Shown here: in pieces, positions 33,666 through 45,752 of the stretch
How the letters are laid out: each line of letters opens with the position of its first letter
How positions within the stretch are numbered: position 1 is the first letter of the stretch
Assembly: GCA_965649825.1 (NCBI GenBank)
Contig: OZ287707.1
Location: 1 to 64,000 of the forward strand
Length of the DNA: 64,000 bases
Reading direction: 5' to 3'
DNA from: Penicillus capitatus
Taxonomy: Eukaryota; Chlorophyta
Made by a program: the position numbers and the translations under genes
The notes under the pieces: model-generated
Seen by the model: only the letters and a program-made list of their open reading frames with translations
Told to the model about the DNA's origin: nothing
Database searches by the model: none

Positions 33666-34686
33666 CAAAGAGGTTTAGAATGAGGAGTTCTCTGATTCGT
33701 AATGAACTGTGGCAAACATGAATGTGAAACCTGGTGGCGGAGATCTACGACTTGGTTTTTCTTCTTGGTCTGATGAAGCTCTATGTAGTTCTGGATTTTT
33801 CCTTTCGTTGAACGCTGAATGGTGATGGCAGACGTTGGAATGTAAAAAGAGTCACTGTTGCTGTGTTTCAACAGTTCGCATGTACCCATCTGAATCTGTA
33901 AGCATGTCACATTTTTAGGGCGATTCGTGACAAGCGGCGTCAGTTGCTGAGGCAAAGATATTATAAATGATGACGGGGCCGCTTAGTTAGTTGCGACGGG
34001 CGACTTGGGTAACATCTGGTATTATGAGCTCGGTCATCACTCTGACCACGTGTCAACGACATACTCTGCAGAATGCTATTCTTTTCTGTGGCTGCCGATC
34101 TGATACACGGATTCCTTCAACTGTGGTTAGGAAAAGAGACTGACTAATCAGCCTGATGCGAACGCTGTGCGTCACGCAGATCCTTCCACTGTCAAACTTC
34201 ATCATCCAAAGATGGTTTCACCAGACGTTTCTTAATCCTTCGCCTGCATTCTCATCCTTTGCTACTTGTACAAGAGCAGATTTCGATTAAGCACCCTTTC
34301 TGAACTGTGATTTAGTGTTGATGTGAGGAGATTATTTCTTCGTAGCGTACTGCAAACCCCTCATGTTGTTCATTTCTCCAAGTCAATATTCGTTTCACGC
34401 GAGTAGACACCAGTCCAAAATGTACATTTCTGACAGTTCACATTCTCGACCCCTTATCTCACTAGCGTATCGTGTTCATATATGCATCTGGGGTGTGGCA
34501 AGGATTCAATCGAACTCGCAGTAGACTATCAGAAACACGTCTCTTTGTTTTAATGCAGCTATCGTAGGACACAATCCGACGACTATACTGACTTGTGAAA
34601 GCATGCATGCAACGGTAGTGGTTAATTGCGTCAATTTTTTCTGGCCAAATTTGTTCGTTCTGCACGATTTTAAAACCACCAGCGAG
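33666..34686. other. Spacer between the tandem transporters; nothing recognised
   Basis: No domain or consistent coding stretch seen. It probably holds the promoter of copy 2. Confidence 0.5.
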
Positions 34687-36037
34687 ATGCTGCCCGCAAC
34701 CTCGACGATGTCTTATAACACCGATCCACTGTTACCCTATCGAACTGACGACGTCGAGCAGGTTACCGGGTCGGTCAAGTCTTCAACGCCGTGCGCAATT
34801 GGTAAACATATCGACGTTGTCCTCACCGTATCCGAGGAATCGATTTCAGGGAATTGTCAACGAGACTTGAGCAATGCAGTATCTGGTGTTAAGCACGAGA
34901 CGCTTCTGTCAAAATACGCCCAGTAAAGATGGATGAATCCCAAATAGAACGAATGGATGGATGCTTCATGTAGGGTATTCTGGAATAATTACGTGTGCCT
35001 GGCTTTGTCGGCTGCTATGGGTTTATGTTTCTCGATGACTTTCATGAAGTTTCTCACCGAGGAAGTACCGGTTTTCCAAGGCATTGCCGCGCGATCACTT
35101 TTTGGCGGTACAGTACTCATAGTGGCTTGCTGGCAACGAGGCGTTTCGCTATTCGAGCCACGTGAAAAAATCTGTCTCTTCATTGCACGCGGCATCACAG
35201 GCGCACTCACCAATATATGTCTATTCTCGTCGTCAGCTCTGCTTCCTCTCTCAGAAGCAGCCTTCATGTCAAACAGTTTTCCAGGTAAGAGATCACTAGG
35301 CAAAGCGAAATAATAATGGTTTCTCTGTGTAGCGGTAACAGCCGTCTTCTCCTGGATCTTGGGTCTTGAACAGTTGGCGTGGATGGGGTGGCTGGGCGTT
35401 CTGGGGACCGTTGTTGGAAATGGGTTGGTGGCACAGCCATCTTTCCTCTTCGGAGAACGCAAGGATTGGGACGGTGACCGCTTCTGGGGTATCGTTGCTG
35501 CGATTTCTGGGAATCTCTGTCTGGCAGCTACCTCGATCATCCTCAGGCAAAGACTTCCTCCACATTGAGTGTCTAAGACGCGTGTGCTTTGCTCGCAGAT
35601 ATGTTGGTAAGAACGTGAGCAGCATGATCCCAAACGTTTACATGCATGTCATCACATTTTTTACTCTTCTTCCTTTCCTAGTTTTCAGCATACCCGATCC
35701 AGTGAGCACGGACCACTCATCTCTTGTGCTGATATCGTACGCCATTGTTTGTGTTGTCGGCGTCGTTGCTCAATTGGTTCAGTCACGTGGTTTCCAAACG
35801 GGTCCTCCAGCCAAGACGACGACTGTACTGATGACCCATACACTCATGTCTGGAGTTGTCGGCGTTATCTTTTTTTCTGAGTCCATCTCGTGGCTTTCTG
35901 GGTTGGGAGCTCTGTTAATTGTGATGTCTGTCATTCTTGTCCTGGTTTCGCGCTCAAAGGACAAAATGCCAGAAGTTCGTTATCAACCTATGCTGTCTAC
36001 GGGTGGAGAAGAACAGAACGATCAAAGGGGGTTCTGA
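34687..36037 (+). CDS. EamA/DMT-family membrane transporter, copy 2
   Basis: Paralogue of the gene at 32393. It has a longer hydrophilic N-terminus (ATG at 34687, or the in-frame ATG at 34708 before SYNTDPLLPYRTDD). Introns lie at 34923-34973, 35285-35332 and 35547-35598, at the same codon positions as in copy 1. The third begins GC instead of GT (GCAAAG...CGCAG), and splicing there restores SIILRYVGKN, matching SILARYIGKS in copy 1. The ten-helix layout and late motif (FFSESISWLSGLGALLIVMS) are kept. Ends at TGA 36037. Substrate unknown; tandem duplication with diverged N-termini suggests different targeting, which is inference. Confidence 0.87.
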
Positions 36038-36787
36038 ATTGACTTTTGACTGAAATTGACTTTCAAATTTACTTTCAGTTCATTTATTCACTGAGAAGAA
36101 AAACAAACGGGAAGCAAACTACTCAAGCATTCAACTGCGTAAGCTCCGTCGGTTACATGAGAGGTGGCAAAGTTTTCTGGTTTGTTGATTTCTAAAATCG
36201 GTCGCAGAAACGGCCACGCATCGATCTTATCTGAATTTAAATTCAACCGCATCAGTGTCTGAGCTGCTTTCAAAACCACAGATCGCGGAAACGATAATAT
36301 ACCTAAATGTCCACGAGTCAACGAACAGTCCTCGCCGATTCGTCTTGGAGAGTCCTTGATGTCGATTCAATCCTCATCGACGACTTATTCCTTCTTTCGC
36401 AATACGATCGTTGGTTCACGTCGTACGTGTTATGGAATCGCCGTCAAGATGTTGCTGCCACGAAAACGAAAATCTGAATAGCAGTTGGTTTGCAGTGGAT
36501 TGAATGCTCTTATAAGTTAAGTTTGACAATACTTCTACGTTTTGGATACCAACAATGACGTCAGGCACGATAAGAACTTCTTTCTCGACACCTTGTTGAG
36601 CAGAATTGCAGACAACTGTTCCTTATGATTAAAGAGCAGTTTGCAGATGGATGGATGTCTGGCACGATCGGGTGGAGAGTTCGCACATCGGACTGATCAT
36701 GAGAACTGGAATGAAGGTCACGGGATTCTTCGTGTTCTGTCCCGAGATTGGTACTAAAACGCCAATCTTTTGCTGGAGACTGTGGAT
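36038..36787. other. Intergenic; nothing recognised
   Basis: A minus-strand open frame at 36561-36815 (SRETSSVLNPQSPAKDWRFS) overlaps the end of the next gene in another frame and is not supported by a domain. Confidence 0.4.
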
Positions 36788-37036
36788 TCAATACTGATGA
36801 CGTCTCTCTTGACACAATACCGGAATGATTTGCATCTGAATGGGAGTCAACGTTCAGAAACCGTTTTGTGTGTCATAAGATACCAATCCATTTAATGCCG
36901 GTATTTTTTCTTCGATCTCCTTGAATGACCGAAAGGGGCAAGGGGCTGTGCTCGATGGCGTTCCTTGGATGCCATGAGCCTTGCGAATCGCCTCTGCCCT
37001 TTCGAGTTCTTCAGTCTTGGTTCTCGGAGACGGCAT
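36788..37036 (-). CDS. Small hypothetical protein, two exons, 66 residues
   Basis: ATG at 37036 (MPSPRTKTEELERAEAIRKA). A 48-bp GT-AG intron at 36836-36883 joins IPALNGL to MQIIPVLCQERRHQY and TGA. Without splicing the frame would end at 60 residues. The spliced version is preferred because intron size and borders match the well-supported genes nearby. The N-terminus is charged and helical; the end is amphipathic. No family recognised. Confidence 0.5.
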
Positions 37037-37363
37037 TTTACACTATCCAAGCTGCCTGTCGTTCGACGCTATGGCCACCACGAAACAGATAAACCTCTAA
37101 GAAGAACATGAGAAGTGAGTGTTGCTCGGCTCGTGAAGTCCGAGAAGAAATGCCTTCTTTTGAGTCAGAGTCTTCCCGGTTGTTTAGCTTTGTCTTCTTC
37201 TTGTTAGATGCAATAAAAGCAGGCTCCTGAGTCCACGTCGCGCGTTTTGTCGTTGTTTTCCATTTCTTCAAGGCGATCAAACCGTTGACAGCTGAGCGAA
37301 TATCTCGCGTCGACGATCGTTCATTTCATTCGACTGTCTTTTCGTGTGTTTGTCAACACTCCC

Positions 37364-38314
37364 ATGGCAGCCAACAAACAGTGGTTACCTCTAGAGGCAA
37401 ATCCAGATGTCATGAACACCTTCAGCAAAGGATTGGGACTGTAAAAGGATTAAGTCTCGTTCCACGAAGTCTACGACGCTGACCAAGTCATCCTGCCATC
37501 TTTCTTTGACTATCTTATCCGAGAAATGTAGGATATGATGGCTTTGGTCTCGAGACCTGTTTATGCTGTTGTCTCGCTCTTCCCTATCGATGAACACTCC
37601 GAGATTGCGAAACGAGAAGACAATGATCTGTAATTCTCTTTTCAAAAACGCAAAGAAGTTGTGTACAGAGGAAGAGAGAATTGACAGAGAAGGATAGAGG
37701 GTGTGTTCTCAAGTGCATTATGTGAAACAGACTGTCGGCAACGCCTGTGGCACGCTTGCACTGTTGCATGCAATTCTCAGCGACATGAACAGATTGCCGA
37801 TTCGTCCAGAATCTTTCCTTTCTCAGTTCTACAGCAGAACGACAGAAATGACACCCATGAAACACGCCAAGTTCTTGGAGGATCCCAAAGAGGGTGGTGA
37901 TCCAGACATAGAAACAGCACATCAGGTAGAAACCTCTCTCGATGCAGGTCAATTGAGACGGACTGTATTACTGCTCTCCAGTAAGCAGCAGTATCGGGAG
38001 ATACACGGTCGCCAGGAATTGATGAGAAAGTGAATTGCATTTCTCCTGTCTCGTTCAGATAGAGGGCATGCCGTATTCGGCTATGCATCCATTTTCAGCA
38101 TCTTGGTTCTGTCAGGTGGACTCTATGAGTTGGATGGTCGAAAGAAGTTTCCTATTTATCATGGATGCACACAGAGGTCACTCTGCTGGAAAACTCTGTG
38201 ACGATCGCTGAAGAATTCGTGACCAGGTTTCTGTTATCATTTTCCTTATTGCTCAATACATGGGTGTGCAGGACGCAGAGCATTCAGTTCAACATCAAGG
38301 CACTGGCCGGGTAG
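37364..38314 (+). CDS. Ubiquitin C-terminal hydrolase (UCH, peptidase C12 family)
   Basis: Close to UCHL3 throughout. ATG 37364 starts MAANKQWLPLEANPDVMNTF; ALVSRPVYAVVSLFPIDEHS follows a 45-bp intron. The catalytic cysteine lies in YVKQTVGNACGTLALLHAI, with the glutamine of the oxyanion hole in KQT. The catalytic histidine lies in ELHFSCLVQIEG, joined by a GC-AG intron of 50 bp to GLYELDGRKKFPIYHG, which holds the catalytic aspartate. The C-terminus is TQSIQFNIKALAG then TAG. Such enzymes release ubiquitin from small adducts in the cytosol. Two spots do not resolve: two in-frame TAA codons at 37442 and 37451 after SKGLGL, and a one-base mismatch between FPIYHG and VTLLENSV near 38170. These may be sequence errors, unusual tiny introns or decay. 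Confidence 0.8.
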
Positions 38315-38471
38315 GTTCTCCTCAAAACATTAGAATTGTCCACAGGAAACGTGCTTTTCAGTGTAAGCATCTCTCGCTATGATAGTGAATCTCGTCGAAC
38401 ATTACGTTATTTAATGCCGAGTAAGCAGTCGTTGGTATAGTTACGTCGACACATCAACGATCTTTTTCGCG

Positions 38472-39718
38472 ATGCAACCGATTCCGCAGGATCTTCCGAT
38501 TCCATCAGAGTTCGCTTCGCCGAAACACAGGGAATTTGAGATCTTGGTTAAGGGACTTCCACCCGACACGACGGATATTCAACTAGCAGAAGTCTTCGGC
38601 AGTGTCGGACCCGTCCTGAAAGTTCGACTTATCTCCTCAGAATCTGGTCATCCCTCAATGAACCACTCGGAGTAGTCATACGCGTTCGGTGATGCATCGC
38701 AGATCCCCTGAAGAGTGCCTACCTTCGCTTTGCTAGCCGCGAAGCAGCCGATCGAGCGCAGTCACTTAGATCAGTAGGTTTTAACAGTAAACAGCGTTCT
38801 GCTCGATATCTTATGCCTTGTTAGTTTCGACGCTTCCCCATTTTTGCTGAAATCGTTGAACGTCATACGGCCCTGAACCTCCTTCCAACTCAGCCAGCTT
38901 TGAAGGTTTGACCTCTTTAGAATGCAGCAAAGGACCAACCAACCACATTGGACATTGTTTGCTGTCCAGTTTCCGATACAGTCGACTGGTGATCCCCATG
39001 ACTGGCTGACAACTCTTCTGAACAGCATACGAAGCTTTTCGGATCCAATAGCATTGCCGGCTGCCAGTCTTCGTACAGAGATAGAACAGATTTCTGGAAC
39101 GACCATAGGGAGACCAGTGCGTCCTATGTTTGAATACATTGTTACTTAGACATTGTTTTGTATGAGATGAGTGATGATGAAGAAAACAGCGAAATGCAGA
39201 GTGATGCAGTCCTGAAGCCTGAAATGCAGGAATACTTGAGGCTGTTCCCGAATTGCAAGTCACTCATGGTGAAGATCAGAATGATACCTAACAACGATAA
39301 CAAAACACCGATCTCAGTGATCAATGAATATGCCAAGAGGACAGGACTCAATCTGCAGTACAATATGCCAAACGATATGAACGTTGGTCCATACTATGTG
39401 GAGTGCAAATTACTATCAAAAGATCGCTCTCGGGTGTACGCTGACGGAAAGGGCGAAGCCAGTACCAAGAAAGAAGCACGGCAAATAGCATCTGCACATG
39501 CCATCGAGAGCCTCTTGATGACAGTGAGAGAAGCAGAATTCATGTCATCGGGCAAGTCAAGGGTAAAGTGCACATACTCTTTGTTCACTGCTCAGCCTTT
39601 CTGTTTGTCAGTTCTATGGCACTTCTTCAATGTCTGGTTATTCATCAAGGCATTGAACTGGCGGAGATCACAGTCAAGGAGGCCATCACAGGTGCTGAAT
39701 GTCGTGTGCATTTCATGG
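38472..39718 (+). CDS. RNA-binding protein with RRM and double-stranded RNA-binding domain
   Basis: ATG 38472 (MQPIPQDLPIPSEFASPKHR). The RRM has RNP2-like ILVKGLP. After a 56-bp intron at 38647-38702 come the RNP1-like SAYLRFAS and REAADRAQSLRS. Middle exons (LFAVQFPIQSTGDPHDWLTT, near 38930) lead to a classic dsRBD near 39310-39520: PISVINEYAKRTGLNLQY, GPYYVECKLL, and the final helix GEASTKKEARQIASAHAIES. A further exon (LVIHQGIELAEITVKEAITG, then AECRVHFM) ends at a GTAAGC donor at 39719, so the gene continues and its 3' end is not resolved. That RRM and dsRBD belong to one transcript is inferred from spacing and strand. A role in RNA processing or dsRNA recognition is likely; no orthologue named. 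Confidence 0.65.
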
Positions 39719-40266
39719 TAAGCAGACTACGTTGAACGGCAGAGAGGTTTGCCTTGCCCATGTTGTTTTGTCATTTTTCAAGATACCCGATACCGTATTG
39801 TCGATCCTTGTTGCGTGCAAGACAAAGACGGCAAAGATTCTTTTACGTTTTTGTTTCTGACGGTCTCTAAGGCTGTTGTCCTGTGCTGATTTCGCGACGG
39901 AGTCCGAAACCACTCCGCTGCATCGAGAATGCGTCCACTTGTGCAGTTTCAGGCTTTTTTCTGGATGCTACTAATGACACCTTGCCACCGAGGAAACTGT
40001 TTGTATTTATTATGTCTGGATCTTTGTTACCAGGCTCAGGCACTGTTTCTCGATCATCTGAGTGCTGTCGACAGTCAGCGTGAGCGCAAGTTTGAACTGC
40101 ATGTGAACATGGTCACCTGACATCGATCGGTGCCTCGAAGCGTATCGCGTTAATCGAATCCTGCATTGAGTTTAACGCCAGCGATCGGCGAGGCACGTTT
40201 GTCAATTGGCGACATTTCCGCGGGACCTCTGAACAAGGGTCGCGCACATTGCTTCTGCGCTGCCTC
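39719..40266. other. 3' exons of the RRM/dsRBD gene and promoter of PKG, unresolved
   Basis: Open plus-strand stretches near 39820-39890 and 39930-40115 (FLDHLSAVDSQRERKFELHV) may be the last exons of the upstream gene. The remainder, up to 40266, must contain the PKG promoter. No motif identified. Confidence 0.4.
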
Positions 40267-43200
40267 ATGGGAAGTTTATGCAGTAAAGATAGTCTTCCAG
40301 CAACGAACATCGATTCAGCAGAAGTCGCTCGCAAAACATCGAACAACACGGATTCCGTAAAGATTGACAAGGTGCGAAGATGCTTCCGAGGAAGCCATCT
40401 AACCAGACTGTAGCTGAAGAACACGGCGTCCGAGGGGAAAGACCCTCAATGGATCAAGCAGAAGCGAGTCGCCGTCGCCGCAGAGGCACAGGAAGAAAAT
40501 GCCGATGTCGAAATACCGAACATCCCTAAATCCGGCGCTCAGCGAGCTATGATCGGCAAGGGATTCTTGCATTTGGCTCCGTCTTGAGCCACGGCGCGCT
40601 TCTCTGCAGAGAAAGCCGTCAACGGAAACGTACTCTTTGATATGTTGAGTATTCCTGCGAAGAAGTCCATCATCGAAAGCATGACGCAGCTGACGGTTTC
40701 GACGGGAACTTCCATCATCAAACAGGTTCTCCAAGATGCATCCTGTCAATCTGTTAGGCTAAAGACCCTCTGTCAGGGCGATACCGTGGCGACAAAGTTC
40801 TATGTCTTGGAAGAAGGATCCTGCGATGTTTACAAGTCTGTAAAAAACGAGGCGGCGAAGAAAGTGCACACTTACACTCCTGGAAAGTGCGTATGGAGTA
40901 TCTATCGCTCGCGCCGTCCTATCTCATTGTCGGCTTTGTTGGTCGATGCAGTGGATTCGGAGAACTGGCTCTTCTTTACAATGCGCCTCGCGCTGCCACG
41001 GTTAAAGCAACGACAACCTGTCGACTATGGGTTATGGAGCGATCTGTCTATGTATCTGTGAAGCAAAGCTTCGATCGAAAGATGATTGAAGAGAGAAGGA
41101 AACTCGTAGACAATGTTCCTCTCCTCCAAATGCTCTCAGATGATCACAAGACCATATTGACAGACGCACTTGAGTTGGTATCTCATACGCAATCTCGCCT
41201 CTCTACTGGAACGCGTGCGAACGGACAGGTCGACTTTGATCGTAGAGTCATCATCGGCGAAGGCGAAGTCGGAGACCGTTTCTATCTCATAAAAGAGGGG
41301 CGTGTCAATGTCATGAAAGGAGAGACGACAGTGGATAAACTGCGCGAAGGAGATTACTTTGGAGAGCGTGCATTGATTAAAGACGACGTTCGAGCCGCAA
41401 CTGTTGTCGCTGATGGATATGTCTCATGCTACACGATGACCCGAGACGCGTTCAATAAACTCCTAGGACCTATTGAAACGCTTTGGCGGTATGAAGTGCT
41501 GAAGAAGGTCACAGACACATTCGCAGACGTCCAGAAATGAAGAGATCTGTATCCTGCTTGTCTAGGTTCCCGTATTCTTTAGTCTCAGCGAACAACAGTT
41601 ATGGAAACTCGCAGACAGTCTACAGACTTCTCACCATTCTAAGGGAGAAATGGTGTTAAGGAAAGGAGACCCAGGTGACGTTTTCTACATCATCGAGGAG
41701 GGCACGTTTTCCATCTTCGACGACAAAAAGACGGAGCTTGCACGTGTGGGCAAAGGATCGTGCTTTGGCGAACTGGCTCTGCTCAAACAAGATGTCCGCG
41801 CGGCTAACGTCGTTGCTATAACAGACGCCAAGGTGTTGTGGTTCGCTTTCATCCATTCCCTGACAATAGACTTCCGTTCAGTGCTTAACACTGCATCGCA
41901 ATGCCTTCAACTCCATGCTCGGCACTTTGGCCCAGATTCAGCACCTCTGGAGATTCGAGGCTTTGCGGCGCGTCCCGATACTTGCTCAATTGACACCGGA
42001 GCAGCGATCCTCTCTTTGCTCAGCCTTCGTACAGGAAGCAGCCAGTGTAGGAGAAGACATCATCAAACAGGTGACCATCGTCGCAGACTATTCGGCATCC
42101 CCGGACGTCTATTCGCCTTTTGGTAGGGAGAGGAAGGGGATCGATTCTACATTGTGGAATCTGGCATTGTCGGCGTTTTTAAGGATGACGGAACCAAACC
42201 ATTAGCAAAATTGGGTCCCACCTGCTACTTTGGAGAACTGGCATTGTTGAGGAATGATAAGAGAGCGGCGTCTATTCGGGCACTCACGGATGTCACTGTT
42301 CTGTCTCTGGGTCGAGAGGCATTCGACGATCTGCTGGGTCCGCTCGTCACGATTCTGCAGACGCAGGCCTCTGCATACGACATCACAGATTCAGCGCGAT
42401 TGAAACCCAAAGTTCTTCGGAGAGTGTCTCCGAGATGCTTTCCACTGACGGTTCTTTGCATGTAGATGAATTTGAGTGATCTCAAAGAACTTGGTATTCT
42501 GGGGACAGGTGGCTTTGGTCGCGTCGTTCTTGTCACATTCGAAGAGAAATTCTATGCACTCAAATGCATGAGCAAGGCATACATCATTGAATCCGGATTG
42601 CATGACCACGTTCTGCGCGAAAGAGAGATCATGCAGGAGTTACAGTCTCCCTTCATCGTCAATCTCAATGCCACTTACAAAGACAAGCATAACGTCTACA
42701 TGCTCATCGATGCTATCATGGGCGGCGAAGTATTCACTTACCTACAGGTATGCATCCCCTCATGTCCATTGAACAAGGATATTCCCTGTAGACAAGGAGA
42801 AAGCCTCTAAACGAAGCTCATGCACGATTCTATGCAGCATCTGTGATATGTGCGTTTGAGTATATGCATGATCGCCACATTCTCTACAGAGACCTTAAAC
42901 CAGAAAACCTTCTGATTGATGTGAATGGTTACGTCAAAGTCACAGACTTTGGTTTTGCGAAGAAGATGGTGATCGGTGGTAAGACATACACTCTATGTGG
43001 AACGCCTGAGTACCTAGCTCCGGAGCTCATCACGCAGACGGGGCACACGCACACAGCAGACTGGTCAGTTATCTACTTACGCAGAGGCAGATTATCGCTC
43101 ATTCTTAGGTGGGCATTGGGTGTTCTCCTGTATGAGTTTGTGACAGGACAGCCGCCGTTCTATGATGACGACCGCGTCAAAATGTTCAAGAAGATCTGCG

Positions 43201-43613
43201 ATGTGCGGTTCAGTTTTCCGGTGAACATGTCTCAGGTGTGCGTCATCACACGAGATTTCATTGCATCACACGCGTTCCTCTAGGAGCTGAGGGATCTCAT
43301 TCGTCGTTTGTTGGTGCGAAAGCCAGCCATGCGGCTAGGGGCTCAGAAGAAAGGGGCGCAAAGCATTAAATCGCACCCTTGGTTCAAGGACTTCGACTGG
43401 GAGGCCTTCGCGAAACAGAAACTCACTCCACCCTACGTCCCCAAGGCAGATCTATCGAGTCCATGTCGCAAACGTGATCATTGAAAATGTCGTGTCCAGG
43501 TGAAGCATGCAGGAGACATGAGTAACTTCATCACACCCCCGGATGCACACACCCATCCGGCAGCACAGCGATCCAAGCGATACGTTTCAACTGGCATCTT
43601 TAAAGATTTCTAA
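40267..43613 (+). CDS. cGMP-dependent protein kinase, four cNMP-binding domains (apicomplexan type)
   Basis: Thirteen exons, about 908 residues. ATG 40267 gives MGSLCSK, a predicted myristoylation (Gly2) plus palmitoylation (Cys5) signal for membrane attachment. Four cyclic-nucleotide domains follow, each with the phosphate-binding Glu and Arg: FGELALLYNAPRAAT, FGERALIKDDVRAAT, FGELALLKQDVRAAN and FGELALLRNDKRAAS. The kinase has GTGGFGRV, YALKCM, YRDLKPENLL, DFGFAKK and TLCGTPEYLAPE. By alignment to PKA (VYMLIDAI against LYMVMEYV) the gatekeeper is isoleucine. The tail GDMSNF matches PKG C-termini. Introns (42-65 bp): 40372-40413, 40556-40609 (GC-AG), 40726-40776, 40887-40951, 41508-41565, 41833-41881, 42071-42126, 42412-42465, 42748-42791, 43064-43108, 43236-43283, 43446-43499 (GC-AG). 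In apicomplexans this kinase drives calcium release, secretion and motility. Confidence 0.94.
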
Positions 43614-43685
43614 ACACGGTCACTGAATTTCATATTGTAAAGACTTCGTTCAAGCCACCTCTATGTTGTAAGAACAGCAGCGTCT

Positions 43686-45575
43686 TAGAATCGTCCTCTC
43701 CCTCGACCACGACCTCGCATGCCTCTGCCGCGTCCACGCATGGCCCCGGTTGCGTCTGGCTGTTCACTTTGTGGGTTCTTAACGGTTTCATCCACAGAGA
43801 GAATCAGACATGCAGCTTCACTCGCTGACTGAATTGCATTCTTCTTCACCAGCATTGGTTCCCACACAAATGCTGCAAAGGTATCTACGATATCTCCTGT
43901 ATTAACATCGACCCCGAAGTTCTTCCCATCAAAGTCAGCCATCGCATGTTTCTGACGGAGGCGATTGAGAATATCTGTGGCATCAAAACCAGCATTGTCA
44001 CAGAGCTGTCGAGGAATGATCTCCATCGCTTTGGCAAAGGCATTGATGAAGAGTTGCGATTTTCCAGGAATGGAACGCGCATGGTCTCTCAAGTGTTTGC
44101 TGATCTCCATGTCGTTTGCTCCTCCTCCTGCCACGATCATGGCATTCTTTGATGCCCTGCAAAAAATATGACGCATGACGACACGACTTCAACAGAAGCA
44201 TCACACCTTCGTACAATCATGATGGCGTCATGCAGTGAGCGCATGGCTTCATCGATGAATTGCTCGGAGCCTCCTCTTAAGACGATAGTAGCCGTTTTGC
44301 CTTTCGGACAACCAGTGAAGAGATTATACCGTTCACCTCCCACCTGCCTTTCTTCGAACCTAGAAGGATTTCTCCTTGGTAAGAGAGGTAGTGCTGGAGA
44401 CAGGATGGCACTTTTCGCAGACACCTAAGACATTGGGATCCATGTTGTTAACCGTCGTCTGAATCTGTGCCCCGGTGGCTTTGACGACACGGTCAAGGTC
44501 CTCTTTCGGCACACGTCCAGCACAGAACACATCGCGATCTGCAAAATACTGTGTTGCCAAATCTCCAATAGCCAAACGCGATAAGACGATCCTCGCTCCA
44601 CTGTCGACACAGGCTTTCAGTTTGGCATAGATAATATTCCATTCCGCATCGACAATTGACTGATACTTAGCGGGATCATCCAATCTACACAACAACTTCC
44701 ATCATCTTAGCTCCACGGCCATCAGACTTCATCTGAGAGGACACCTGATTTCCGCGTTCTCCTTTTCGGATTTCAATTCGAGTTCGATGTTGAGCAGAAG
44801 GATTTTTGGATGGTTAAATGACTTTGGTTGCTGTTCAAATCCAGCATAGGAGAATGTCTTTTTGAAAGCCACGCCGTCCACCAGGAAACTGTCTCGCAAT
44901 CCCCCGCCCATCACCTTCTTGATGCCAATGAGTCTTTGATCCAGGAGTGAAGGGTCCAGTTTTTGGACGGCGTTGACGACCATCTCAGCAAAGAATTCCT
45001 TTTCGCTGCTAACGAGTTTAGATTGCAATGATGTCTTGGCACAATTGATCAACATTTCACGCTTCTTCTCATGAGAGGCACTTTCAATGGACACTGCCAT
45101 TTCTGATAGCTTGGAGACGGCCAAGGTGGTGGCCTCGCGAAATGAACGAATGATATTGCGTGGATGGACGCCTTCCTCGATAAAGGGCTTTGCCGCTTTG
45201 AGGTATTCAGCTGCCAGAATCACAACTGTTGTGGTTCCATCACCCACTTGGGCATCCTGTCGCGTTGTATCCAAGCTGTCACAACACCAAAAGAGTGAGA
45301 GAGTGAACCTGAGAGAGGGATATGTCCACAAGCGTCTTGGCGGCGGGGTGGACGACTTCGAGGAGTTTCATGATCGTGGCGCCGTCGTTGGAGATGGTCA
45401 CTCCTTTTTCGGAATGTATGAGCTTATCACGTCCACGGGGACCCAACGTACTCTTTACCACGTCTGCGACCGCACAGCAGGCGTCAATGTTCGAGATCAG
45501 TTGCGCCGTCCCTTGACTCGTGTCCGTCCCTTCCTTCAATAGAATGATGGGCGGATGCAACATTGGACCCGACAT
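43686..45575 (-). CDS. CCT7: T-complex protein 1 subunit eta (CCT7)
   Basis: Five exons on the minus strand: ATG 45575 ([20 protein letters not shown]), stop TAA at 43686. Introns at 45257-45308, 44685-44744, 44360-44411 and 44157-44206, all GT-AG. Group II chaperonin motifs: [48 protein letters not shown] and [15 protein letters not shown]. The subunit identity comes from [35 protein letters not shown] and the [10 protein letters not shown] tail, all as in CCT7 proteins. It is one of eight subunits of the cytosolic TRiC/CCT folding ring for actin and tubulin. Length is normal. It is divergent with the NTMT1-like gene, sharing an intergenic region of about 177 bp. Confidence 0.96.
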
Positions 45576-45752
45576 CTTGTTGACCGGAAAAGGTCGCCTT
45601 GTCGAACGTGGCGATGCAACCCGCCTTCTTGCGGAACGGCAAAGGCTTTAATGGAGCATCTGCGGTAAATGAGCGACGTCTGCATTCCCGAGGTCGCATG
45701 CACACCAGTATGGATGCCGATGCATTCTGGGAACAAGAATTAATAGCAGGTC
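45576..45752. promoter_or_regulatory. Shared upstream region of CCT7 and the NTMT1-like gene
   Basis: 177 bp separate the two divergent start codons, so both promoters must lie here or overlap the first exons. No TATA box or known motif was recognised. Confidence 0.5.

Noticed and set aside
37442-37453. Reassigned stop codons (UAR read as glutamine)
   Set aside because: The UCH gene and retroelements contain in-frame TAA/TAG, but about 900 PKG codons, 844 H+-PPase codons and CCT7 have none, and CCT7 and PKG end in TAA at the expected place.
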